A stretch of 22,259 nt of DNA from a virus. Of this stretch, positions 1-6,912 are shown piece after piece. The stretch spans positions 1-22,259 of the IMG/VR virus record IMGVR_UViG_3300046467_002058. The stretch is one strand, 5' to 3'. Within the stretch, counting starts at the first letter, position 1. Each line of letters opens with the position of its first letter. Position numbers and translations under genes: made by a program. The notes below the pieces were generated by a model. It did no database searches. It worked only from the letters and a program-made list of their open reading frames with translations, and was not told where the DNA came from.

Positions 1-1016
1 GTTGCAAACGTTGATTTGGGGAAGGTAATTGGAGTCTCAATCAAGCTACCATCATCGGCTGTGCTTACTTTATAAAAAAGGACCTGTGGCTGTAACTGAG
101 ATAATACCTCGTGCGGAATACTAAACCTAGCGCTAGTGTGGGGGCCCTGAGTTAATCTATTGAGAAAGCCAAAGGGTGCTCCGCCGGCCATTAAGCATCC
201 TTGGGTGCTTTTTGTCGGATATTGTTTCTTTTTTACAAAGTTCCCCGATCGCCTCATCTCCACTAATGGAAAGATATTGGCCTGAATAAAACATTGTTCG
301 CGGAAGGGGGTACCCAAATAGTTTTCATTAGGGTTGAGGGCCGCGATTCCCTTGTCTGCTATTTTCTGCGCATCGTCGATTTTTTTAGCGTCTTCTGCGT
401 CGGCATCTGCGGTGGCCTCATCGAGGATATACGCTCCGAGGACGCCCCAGAGGGTTGGCGCGCCTACGAACTTGCCGCCTTGGATGTCTCCGGTGATGGG
501 GTCAAGGCCGGCTTCAACTTGTTGCGCCCCAGATTGGCCGGTGCCGGATTGGCCGTCTGCCAGCATCTTCGCTTGGAACTTCCTATTTACTTGCGCCAAC
601 GCCGCACCGGCCTGAAACGCGGCGCGCATGGCGGCTAGGGCCTGCGTAATAAGGCCCAGTGCCGTCTCCGAAATACCGTCTTCCGTTTTCAGGAACTCCA
701 GGTCGAAGCGGATGTCTCCCAGTTTATGATTGTACGGTAGCATGGCGCCCCCATCGCCTTTCGCGAAGAATGCGGAGTCCACGGGATTGGTTGTTAGCTC
801 ACTCGTAAAGTCGGCTGGCAGTCCCTCGATGGCGTGGGCGCCATGGTCGGTGGCTTTCAGGGCTTCGTCCAAGGCATCGAGGGTACCATTGAGTGTGTCG
901 CCGCGGGACTTGATGGTATTAATGGCGCCACCCATCTCAGTACAGCCGCCGCCGTCAAGCCATGCCTTCGTAAGCGGATACTCTTCAGTCAGGTCTTTGC
1001 TACATTTATCAGACAT
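1..1016 (-). CDS. Large virion/baseplate-associated protein, 3' end beyond the window (partial)
   Basis: The minus strand is open from an ATG at 1016-1014 to the left edge: 338 codons read by hand without a stop, so the C-terminus is missing. The protein begins MSDKCSKDLTEEYPL. Residues about 30-60 and 200-230 look helical and charged, the middle is Ala/Gln/Gly-rich, and the last ~55 residues contain FLNRLTQGP and LQPQVLFYKV. I recall similar segments from large uncharacterised structural proteins of marine myoviruses, but cannot confirm this. The start lies 7 bases after the stop of the gp53-like gene, and an AGGAT ribosome binding site overlaps the end of that gene, so the two are probably translated from one message. 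The position after tape measure, gp48/54-like and gp53-like genes argues for a baseplate or tail role. The reading frame is well supported; the function is not known. Confidence 0.8.
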   Translation of the reverse strand, partial: MSDKCSKDLTEEYPLTKAWLDGGGCTEMGGAINTIKSRGDTLNGTLDALDEALKATDHGAHAIEGLPADFTSELTTNPVDSAFFAKGDGGAMLPYNHKLGDIRFDLEFLKTEDGISETALGLITQALAAMRAAFQAGAALAQVNRKFQAKMLADGQSGTGQSGAQQVEAGLDPITGDIQGGKFVGAPTLWGVLGAYILDEATADADAEDAKKIDDAQKIADKGIAALNPNENYLGTPFREQCFIQANIFPLVEMRRSGNFVKKKQYPTKSTQGCLMAGGAPFGFLNRLTQGPHTSARFSIPHEVLSQLQPQVLFYKVSTADDGSLIETPITFPKSTFA

Positions 1017-1023
1017 TGCTTGG

Positions 1024-1365
1024 TTATCCTATTCCAAGAAGAGCTAACACGGGTGCGGCTTGAAGGGGGATCGTCAGCAGATCTCCCGGAAAGCAATCTG
1101 ATTCTGTTGGGCGCCCGTTATACCACGCTATGATCCACCACAGCTTGGGGTCACCATAGTATTGATCGGCTAAGTTATAGTAGCGATCTCCGACGGCCCA
1201 AATATGAGTGGTTGTGTTGAGGCTTGCGCGATCTATTACATCCGGCTGATACAGGATCGGCGTTTCGTAGTGGCGGATATTAGCAAGATCGTTTCTTTCT
1301 TGTCTTAAGAAGCGATAATATGGACTGCTATTGTTTAATATTTTATATCTGTTATATCTTGACAT
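1024..1365 (-). CDS. LysM-type baseplate wedge protein, gp53-like
   Basis: A 113-residue protein. Residues about 54-101 form a LysM-like module: HIWAVGDRYYNLADQYYGDP, then KLWWIIAWYNG, and a closing PGDLLTIP. This pattern is known from T4 gp53, a baseplate wedge protein that helps join wedges around the hub, and from small LysM tail proteins of other contractile phages. The N-terminal 50 residues are basic and Tyr-rich, as expected for a peptide that docks on other wedge proteins. It is shorter than T4 gp53 (about 196 residues), so it may be only the core. An AGGAAAAG ribosome binding site precedes the ATG. It lies 22 bases after the gp48/54-like gene and 7 bases before the partial gene at the left edge. 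The alternative is a small LysM tail protein that joins the tube end to the baseplate without true gp53 homology. Confidence 0.7.
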   Translation of the reverse strand: MSRYNRYKILNNSSPYYRFLRQERNDLANIRHYETPILYQPDVIDRASLNTTTHIWAVGDRYYNLADQYYGDPKLWWIIAWYNGRPTESDCFPGDLLTIPLQAAPVLALLGIG

Positions 1366-1387
1366 GTTCTTTTCCTAGTTATAAGGG

Positions 1388-2503
1388 TTAATCACCGATG
1401 AAGTCTGAATAAAACTCTTGTGTGCGTTCTTGTCGCTCCTGGTCCGTTTGTCCTTGTGCTATATAACCCTGCTGAGCGCTCCATAGGTATTCATAATTTT
1501 CCACTACACGGTCGGTACTTTTCCCTTTGGCGGCGCGATCATGGGCACGGTCGTACATTCTGCCCATGCGTTTGGCATCTTTTTTTCGGCTCCGATTTCC
1601 AAACATTCCGTCATAGCCGCGGGCCTCAGCGTTTGCCCGGTCTTGTTCTGCCTGCTGTCGGCCTCGCTCTTCGGCTTTACGAGCTTCTATCTTCTCGCTA
1701 TAGCTTTGATCTTTCATAATACTGGGGTCCTCTTGCTCCATACGGGCGCCGTAGGGGAAGGACTCGTCCATAAAGGTAGAGTCCTTGTCTGCTGTCCAAC
1801 CCAATGTTTCCTCGTGTATAACCGTAAAGTCTATACTCACGTCAATTAATTTGGGAAGGATTGTGTTTTGTTTCATTTGAAGAATGCCGGCAGCGGGGTT
1901 TTCGAGATTGTGATTTATATTCAAGCTGTTAATGACACCCAATATTCCGTCGGACGGATCATTGGTTGAAGTATACGAACTAAAGAGCTGGCCGGCGGTT
2001 TCCGAGAAGTCCATGGCCGCTAGCGCGTCTGTTTTTTGTGCAAGATTCATTATCTTTAAGCGCACGAGAGGGCTTTGAGACAAAACATCGCGAACTTCAT
2101 CTAGTTTGGCATAGGTTGGATACAAAAACTGAGCCAACCTCTGTACTTTAGCAAGATTCTCGTATGCTTCACCCATGGTGTCTGCAGGAATCTTCCAAGC
2201 TAATGTAAATCGGCGTGTGTTGTTTTTAAAGGTGTATATACCGTCAGTACGACCAAACACCTTTTCTTCATTCCAGTCCGAAGTATAACTCTCCTGAAAA
2301 GTAGTAATAAAGGCTTTAAAGAATACATCCGTCTCGGAGGGGATATGAAAGAAGCTCAATACTGCTTCGGCGTTGTTGGCAATGCCATCCGTGGTGGCAG
2401 GACTCAGGTGTCCTGCGCGGGTGCCATTTTTATCATTAAGAGTAATCTTTTTATAGCGTTGTTGATCAAACATTCCTAAACTATCTGCCGGTTTCTGTGC
2501 CAT
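1388..2503 (-). CDS. Tail tube-baseplate junction protein, gp48/gp54-like
   Basis: A 371-residue protein directly after the tape measure gene, where T4 carries genes 48 and 54 (tube cap and tube initiator on the baseplate). Residues 60-135 carry FFKAFITTFQESYTSDW, VFGRTDGIYTF, TRRFTLAWKIPA and AQFLYPTY. I recall this block from tube-like baseplate proteins of contractile phages, where it forms the barrel that stacks under the first tube ring. A second beta segment around residues 205-240 (ILPKLIDVSIDFTVIHEETLGW) fits the same fold. Residues about 268-333 differ: a very charged stretch rich in Arg, Lys, Glu and Ala, probably helical. AAGGATAAAG precedes the ATG, and the gene starts 18 bases after the tape measure stop. 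I cannot tell whether it corresponds to gp48, gp54 or a merged version; no second such gene is present in the window. Confidence 0.6.
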   Translation of the reverse strand: MAQKPADSLGMFDQQRYKKITLNDKNGTRAGHLSPATTDGIANNAEAVLSFFHIPSETDVFFKAFITTFQESYTSDWNEEKVFGRTDGIYTFKNNTRRFTLAWKIPADTMGEAYENLAKVQRLAQFLYPTYAKLDEVRDVLSQSPLVRLKIMNLAQKTDALAAMDFSETAGQLFSSYTSTNDPSDGILGVINSLNINHNLENPAAGILQMKQNTILPKLIDVSIDFTVIHEETLGWTADKDSTFMDESFPYGARMEQEDPSIMKDQSYSEKIEARKAEERGRQQAEQDRANAEARGYDGMFGNRSRKKDAKRMGRMYDRAHDRAAKGKSTDRVVENYEYLWSAQQGYIAQGQTDQERQERTQEFYSDFIGD

Positions 2504-2521
2504 TTTCTTTATCCTTGTTTA

Positions 2522-5044
2522 TTAATTGAGTAGAGGTGTTATTATATCGTTGAGGGCGGTCTCAATCTTAGAGGGTTTAACCTCCACGTCTTCAATATAT
2601 ACCTTCACCTCAACTTTTGGTGGTGGTTGATTTGCAGGTGCCGCGGCAGCAGTCCTATTTGCAGCAGCACTATGGGCACCCGTAGTTGCCGATGCGCGGG
2701 CATGCTCAAAGGCCGTAGAGAGTGCTAAAGTAGGCATGAGGGGGAGAGTATTGATGGCGTCTGCGATCGCAACAATCTCGCTAGCTACTTGTGTCAATCC
2801 GGACGAATCTTGGGCCAATGACGAAAGATTTCCGGTAAACTGGGCGAAAGCAGTGAGGGAACCTTCCATCATCATCATCGCTACGCCCATAGCCAGAAAG
2901 CCGCCGGCTAGCATACTCATACCTGCGTAGCCAACGGGGCCCAAGGATCCCAGCAGGGCGATGGATAGTGCGAGCGTTCCAAGAACCAATACAAACGATT
3001 GAAGTTGGTCTACACTAGCATGCTCGAACATCTTACCAAAACCCTCACCCATTAGTCCTATACCAGCGGCCGCTAAGCCTATTCCGGCGCCGATCATCAT
3101 AACAGAAAACGCGAGGGCCAGCAGGGGTCCGGATGCTGCTGCCGAGGCGCCTCCTAAGAAATATATACCGGCCCCTATCGCAAGAAGAGCCACCCCCACA
3201 GCAGCCATGGCGGCGCCGTCTAAGCCGCTGAATGCCTTTGCCATGGACGCAATACCCTCGGAAGCCATCCAGATGCCAGCACCTACAAGCGCCACGGCGG
3301 CACCAAAGGCCAGCATGGGACCAACGGTGCCCATGATGCCTGCGGCTACAGGAGGGGCCGCGGCGCCGATGCCAAGGAGCGCCTTTACGAACAACCATAG
3401 CTTGCCGACGAGCACAAGGAGGCCTAGGCCTGCAATACCGTACGCGACGAGCTTGAAGTTTTCTGCCACCCACTTGAGAACTGTCCCCATGGTCTCGAAG
3501 GTGCCGGCGATATCCTTGATCATCGTCTCGTTCTCTGATAGGGTATCCATAAGATCGTGAAAAAATACGATTGCTTTCTCTAAGTGCGGAATCATCTTTC
3601 GAAACAGGTTTTTGAACTTTTCTCCGATATCTTGGAATTCTTTGGTTCTCGCCGCAAGGTCTTCAATCTCAGCGCTCGACATTTTGCTAGATTTGGTAAG
3701 CTTATCCATATTGCCCGACATAAGCAGAGCCAAATCGTTCACATCATCTAAGCCTGCAGCTTCGGCATAAAACTTCTTTTGGTAATATGACATTTCATCA
3801 AAAGAAAGTCCGGTGTTCATAATGGCGTCTTTAATCATTCCGAAACGTTCAGCAGGATCGGTGGTCATCATGAGATCCATTGCATTTACAAAGTTTCCAC
3901 CCAACGCAGCGTTCAACATTCCGGCTTGTTCTGCTGCGCCTTCGAATGTGTCGAATTTATCAGTTATTTTGAGCAACTTATCAATCGAAAGACCAGTTGA
4001 CTTAGAAACAATAGCAAGATCTTTGAAAGCTCTGACTCCATCAGAGCCGAACTTGGCAAGTTGACCACCAGCATTGGCGAAATCAGCTGCCATCTGCTTG
4101 GGAAGTACCCCTATGTTGGCTGCCAAGCTATTAAGCTCGCGACTAGCGGCTGTGGATGCCTCTGCACTCATTCCAAAGGCCTTGGTGGACGTTTGCATCC
4201 CTTTCGCGTAATCATCAAGGGATACGCCCTGCTCAGCCAAGAGGGCGCCTGTCTCGCCAATAGCGCGCTGTTGCGTTACTGACATCATTGAGAAGTCTGT
4301 CATGGATCCGCGGAGAGCAGTGTGAGCGGCTGTTAGTTCTCCAACCTCAACGCCTAGGCCGGCCATGGCTTGGCGATTTGCCACCATTGCAAGTGCATGC
4401 TCTCGGGTCACGCCGGTGTTGCGCATCAATGCCGATGTTTCCTTGTCGACCTCCATTGTGATCGCCAGAACTGAATCCACAAAAGCTAGAAGAAGGCCAG
4501 TGACTGCTGCTTGGGCAGCACCCAGAAGGCCAACTTCTTTTATCTGTTTGCCCATACTCACAATATTGGCTACATTCACCACATTGTGCTTCTGATAAGC
4601 CATCATTGAGTTTTGGACACTGTTTGTCATCGACTGGATGGCGGCGTTGTTAGCTTCGCGAGACTGAGTGTTTCTATCTAGCTCGGCAGATTGGCGCTCC
4701 AACCCGTCAGTCGCTGCCCGGGCATCCTCTAGATTTTCTAAAGCAGCTCTTCGGGATTCTGCGCTAGCGCTCGTATTGGCCATCTGGGCATCATACACGG
4801 CCTGCATCACTTGTTCCTCGTTACGGGCCTGTTCAATCGCGTTTTGACGAATAGCCTGATCACGCTCGGAGGATGCAGCACGTTGGTCTAGGAGCGCGCG
4901 TTGTCGTTCTAGAGCCTCATTTTCGCTGTTGAGTCCCTCCACACGGCGCTGGATCATCTCCGGACTGTCGGGGTTCTGAGCGGCAGACTGGGCTGAACCC
5001 ATACTATTAATCGCTGCAACAACATCATCAAGGGTGGCGGCCAT
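2522..5044 (-). CDS. Tail tape measure protein
   Basis: An 840-residue protein, the only long helical, Ala-rich product in the tail block. It would span the tube lumen, set tail length and leave with the DNA at infection. Residues about 30-150 are heptad-like, with many Glu, Arg, Gln and Ala (coiled coil). A hydrophobic segment lies at about 171-197, a helical middle follows, and residues about 520-735 hold several Gly/Ala/Leu/Met-rich stretches able to cross a membrane. The C-terminus has an Ala/Pro linker and an acidic VEVKVYIEDVEVKPSK segment. Position supports the call: just after the overlapping assembly ORFs and just before the tube-baseplate junction gene. T4 gp29 has 590 residues. AAGGAT lies 9 bases before the ATG, and an ACTATTTA motif sits 20 bases upstream. 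Sequence conservation in this family is poor, so the call rests on composition and context. Confidence 0.85.
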   Translation of the reverse strand: MAATLDDVVAAINSMGSAQSAAQNPDSPEMIQRRVEGLNSENEALERQRALLDQRAASSERDQAIRQNAIEQARNEEQVMQAVYDAQMANTSASAESRRAALENLEDARAATDGLERQSAELDRNTQSREANNAAIQSMTNSVQNSMMAYQKHNVVNVANIVSMGKQIKEVGLLGAAQAAVTGLLLAFVDSVLAITMEVDKETSALMRNTGVTREHALAMVANRQAMAGLGVEVGELTAAHTALRGSMTDFSMMSVTQQRAIGETGALLAEQGVSLDDYAKGMQTSTKAFGMSAEASTAASRELNSLAANIGVLPKQMAADFANAGGQLAKFGSDGVRAFKDLAIVSKSTGLSIDKLLKITDKFDTFEGAAEQAGMLNAALGGNFVNAMDLMMTTDPAERFGMIKDAIMNTGLSFDEMSYYQKKFYAEAAGLDDVNDLALLMSGNMDKLTKSSKMSSAEIEDLAARTKEFQDIGEKFKNLFRKMIPHLEKAIVFFHDLMDTLSENETMIKDIAGTFETMGTVLKWVAENFKLVAYGIAGLGLLVLVGKLWLFVKALLGIGAAAPPVAAGIMGTVGPMLAFGAAVALVGAGIWMASEGIASMAKAFSGLDGAAMAAVGVALLAIGAGIYFLGGASAAASGPLLALAFSVMMIGAGIGLAAAGIGLMGEGFGKMFEHASVDQLQSFVLVLGTLALSIALLGSLGPVGYAGMSMLAGGFLAMGVAMMMMEGSLTAFAQFTGNLSSLAQDSSGLTQVASEIVAIADAINTLPLMPTLALSTAFEHARASATTGAHSAAANRTAAAAPANQPPPKVEVKVYIEDVEVKPSKIETALNDIITPLLN

Positions 5045-5064
5045 GCTAAAGTATCCTTACTCAA

Positions 5065-5072
5065 TAAATAGT
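5065..5072 (-). promoter_or_regulatory. ACTATTTA motif, candidate phage late promoter (tape measure unit)
   Basis: The minus strand reads AACTATTTATTGAG, 20 bases before the tape measure ATG and directly after a weak terminator-like hairpin. It is one of six intergenic copies of the motif. The promoter role is inferred from position and recurrence. Confidence 0.5.
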
Positions 5073-5080
5073 TTGCATAC

Positions 5081-5106
5081 AAAAAGAGAGAGCTTTAACC
5101 CTCTCC
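5081..5106 (-). terminator. Weak intrinsic terminator or attenuator overlapping the short ORF stop
   Basis: The minus strand has GGAGAG, an 8-base loop, then CTCTCT, followed by C and five T. The stem is only five pairs plus a G-T pair, so termination would be partial. It lies between the short chaperone ORF and the ACTATTTA motif before the tape measure gene, where a unit boundary is expected. Confidence 0.35.
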
Positions 5107-5349
5107 ATATTTTTTCCCGTAAGAAATGGGTGCGGGAGGGCCGTTTGCTTCTGTGAGGGTGCTCGTCTGGGAACGTTGATTGCCACTTCCCTTGGACGCC
5201 TGTTCAATGGCTTCTTTTTCAGCCTCTAATTGTTTAACGAGCCTTTCAACAAACCACTTGCGTAGACCTATGGGTAAATTGTAGGCCTCCGCCAGTGACC
5301 AGCCTCCTGAATATTTCAAAAAGAAGAACTGCTCATACACGTTCTCCAT
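5095..5349 (-). CDS. Short overlapping-frame ORF, C-terminal part of tail assembly chaperone
   Basis: From the ATG at 5349-5347 the product has 84 residues: MENVYEQFFFLKYSGGWSLA, then EAYNLPIGLRKWFVERLVKQ, then a Ser/Gln/Pro-rich tail. The frame stays open upstream to 5493, overlapping the preceding gene in a different frame. The ATG lies only 4 bases after that gene's stop and has no ribosome binding site near it; the closest GGAGG is about 30 bases upstream. Expression therefore needs either coupled re-initiation or a ribosomal frameshift at the T7 run at 5374-5368. A small helical ORF between an assembly protein and the tape measure gene is the typical place for the second half of a tail assembly chaperone pair (lambda G/GT type). 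The protein segment looks conserved, but its function is inferred from context. Confidence 0.7.
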   Translation of the reverse strand: MENVYEQFFFLKYSGGWSLAEAYNLPIGLRKWFVERLVKQLEAEKEAIEQASKGSGNQRSQTSTLTEANGPPAPISYGKKYGEG

Positions 5350-5353
5350 GTAG

Positions 5354-6214
5354 TTAGGCGTCAGGCCAAAAAAAGTCCGCAGAAAGCGGCACCTCCAATT
5401 CACTCTCGTAATCGCATTCTGAGCATTCAAAATGTTGAGCGAGATCGATATTGGGGTTTGCTTCTTTGTAGGCTGCACGCAAGTGGCGTGCATCCATGGA
5501 TGGAATATTCTGTACCAGATAGTTGATGGCTTCAGCAGTAGTGTTTCCGTTAACTCCTACAATCATATTAAGAAGCTGCCTCGTGATATTTCTTTCATGA
5601 GTGTTCTTTTGCTTGCGGTCATGTTCCACTCCTTCTATAAAGCGCCGTTCATCGGCTCCATTTAAGAGCCGAAAGGTGATTTCTAACTTTGTGCGCGGAA
5701 GAAGAGTGGTGAAAGTGCCATCATTGTTGTTATTGGTAACATATGCCGGATCTGTATATCCAGTATAAGTCTTCCCATGGTTAAGATCAAAGTTATACTC
5801 TTGGGAAGTACTGCACTCGGGACATGTCACTGTGGTGTTGTACTCATTCCCATAAGCCGAGACACGTGCGGCGATAATAAGGGCATTTCTATCCCCTACC
5901 AGCAATGAATCAGGATGAATGGCTTTATTAATAATAATGCTCGCTAATACTCGTTCAAGCGCAATACCTTTCTTCAAAAGAGTTCTCGAAGTGAGGATAT
6001 CTTCTTCTTTAGCTGTCATTTGCTTGATTTCGATTGAGTCCATCCCATGCAGCGGATGGCCTTCATGATAGTATGCTCCCTTTGAGGGTAGATCTACCAA
6101 CTCGGTGGGAACAATAAACGAGAAGTCGTTTGTTTCCGTATTTTGGATTAATTGTTGAGTGGGGGCTGTATCTGCATTGGTTTGGGCGCCCATTCGATCA
6201 CTGTTTCTTGACAA
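5354..6214 (-). CDS. Baseplate hub/tail assembly protein, T4 gp26-like, with zinc knuckles
   Basis: A 286-residue protein matching my memory of the T4 baseplate (gp26/gp51-type) family of marine myoviruses: DLPSKGAYYHEGHPLHG (41-57), MTAKEEDILTS (66-76) and GDRNALIIAARVSAYG (107-122). Two CxxC pairs, C131/C134 (CPEC) and C264/C267 (CSEC), probably bind one zinc ion across about 130 residues. The likely start is TTG at 6214, because AGAGGTG sits 4 bases before it; the next ATG (6193, residue 8) has no ribosome binding site. The gene lies between the tube and tape measure genes. It overlaps the start region of a short second-frame ORF, with a T7 run five codons before its stop codon. It probably acts as a chaperone that loads tube subunits on the tape measure, or helps hub assembly. 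T4 names differ between annotations, so the symbol is left blank. Confidence 0.75.
   Translation of the reverse strand: MSRNSDRMGAQTNADTAPTQQLIQNTETNDFSFIVPTELVDLPSKGAYYHEGHPLHGMDSIEIKQMTAKEEDILTSRTLLKKGIALERVLASIIINKAIHPDSLLVGDRNALIIAARVSAYGNEYNTTVTCPECSTSQEYNFDLNHGKTYTGYTDPAYVTNNNNDGTFTTLLPRTKLEITFRLLNGADERRFIEGVEHDRKQKNTHERNITRQLLNMIVGVNGNTTAEAINYLVQNIPSMDARHLRAAYKEANPNIDLAQHFECSECDYESELEVPLSADFFWPDA
5368..5374 (-). promoter_or_regulatory. T7 slippery run, candidate programmed frameshift site
   Basis: The minus strand reads GAC TTT TTT TGG in the frame of the assembly protein (residues 280-283). A +1 slip, or a -2 slip of the Phe tRNA within the T run, enters the frame of the short ORF and gives a fusion of about 372-373 residues. 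A -1 slip meets TGA after two codons, so it would not work. This is inferred from sequence only. Confidence 0.45.
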
Positions 6215-6246
6215 TATACACCTCTTTTGAAATATCGTATGTGAAC

Positions 6247-6255
6247 ATTATAGCA
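6247..6255 (-). promoter_or_regulatory. Extended -10 sigma70-type promoter candidate
   Basis: The minus strand reads TGCTATAAT, a perfect extended -10 element, about 32 bases upstream of the TTG start of the gp26-like gene. The hexamer 17 bases further up is a poor -35 (GTACAA), which extended -10 promoters can tolerate. This unit lacks the ACTATTTA motif seen before its neighbours, so it may be read by unmodified host polymerase. Confidence 0.4.
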
Positions 6256-6274
6256 TGTTTAAGAGATTCTTGTA

Positions 6275-6865
6275 CTAGGATTGGAAGAAAGTGGTTGCTT
6301 CATTACCGCCCGTAGCGCGGGAAGGACCGTTAGGAGTTTGAAGGCGCGCCCAATCGTAGCGAAGCTCAAGGGTTAATTCTACCAAATCATCGGTACCGTA
6401 CGACAGGTCACCGTACTTAACATTTGTAATAAATGCATTCCATAAAGTCCACTTCTCAATCTCGTTGCCATCGCCATCAATCTGGGAAATGTATACCGCT
6501 CCGAGGGCACCCGCAGCGCGTGATTTTGACATAGTGCCAAGCGAGTTGGGGTTGGAAGGAGGAGTATAACCAGAAAGGTTAATGATGTCGGAAAGAGTAG
6601 CAGTCATATCGGGATCGCGGGGATCCACTAAGGTGACACTAATCGGCTCCCATTTCACTGAACCGGGGTAATAGAACGTATGGTTCAAGTATTGGTGCTC
6701 TGACGTTTCAATAGTAAACGCCGGCTTGTTGACGGACTTGGCATACCATAAGAGAGAACCTCCCTGTGGTGCGCTGATCCCTGTAAATTCAACCTTGAAC
6801 CTAAACTGACGCTTAGGATCTTTGAGTTGTGTGCTTTCGGCAAAGTTGTCTGACCAGAATGGCAT
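6275..6865 (-). CDS. 19: Tail tube protein, gp19-like
   Basis: A 196-residue protein, close in size to T4 gp19 (163 residues), placed directly after the sheath gene as in T4. Characteristic segments are DPKRQFRFKVEF (16-27), WYAKSVNKPAFTIETSEH, TFYYPGSVKWEPISVTLVDP and, near the end, LTLELRYDWARL. These match the beta-sandwich tube fold that forms stacked hexameric rings around the DNA channel. The start is set by TAGGAGC 8-9 bases before the ATG. A 47-base spacer with an ACTATTTA motif separates it from the sheath gene, giving the tube a possible promoter of its own; that would suit the high copy number needed. No oddity is seen in the coding sequence. Confidence 0.9.
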   Translation of the reverse strand: MPFWSDNFAESTQLKDPKRQFRFKVEFTGISAPQGGSLLWYAKSVNKPAFTIETSEHQYLNHTFYYPGSVKWEPISVTLVDPRDPDMTATLSDIINLSGYTPPSNPNSLGTMSKSRAAGALGAVYISQIDGDGNEIEKWTLWNAFITNVKYGDLSYGTDDLVELTLELRYDWARLQTPNGPSRATGGNEATTFFQS

Positions 6866-6891
6866 TTTAAATGGCTCCTATGTTCAATTGT

Positions 6892-6899
6892 TAAATAGT
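6892..6899 (-). promoter_or_regulatory. ACTATTTA motif, candidate phage late promoter (tube gene)
   Basis: The minus strand reads GAACACTATTTAACAATTG, in the spacer between the sheath stop and the tube gene, 26 bases before the tube ATG. Confidence 0.5.
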
Positions 6900-6912
6900 G
6901 TTCAGATTATTT

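Noticed and set aside
294-1133. Several plus-strand ORFs in the first kilobase
   Set aside because: They overlap the continuous minus-strand frame at 1016-1, which has a ribosome binding site and operon spacing; they overlap one another and show no domain.
3045-3473. Minus-strand Arg-rich ORF inside the tape measure gene
   Set aside because: An out-of-frame reading of a Gly/Ala-rich coding stretch; low-complexity Arg/Cys/His composition is typical of such shadows.
5350-5493. Upstream 48 codons of the short ORF as an independent N-terminus from an ATG at 5493
   Set aside because: They overlap the conserved C-terminus of the assembly protein in another frame and have no ribosome binding site; the part before the T7 run is probably not translated in this frame.
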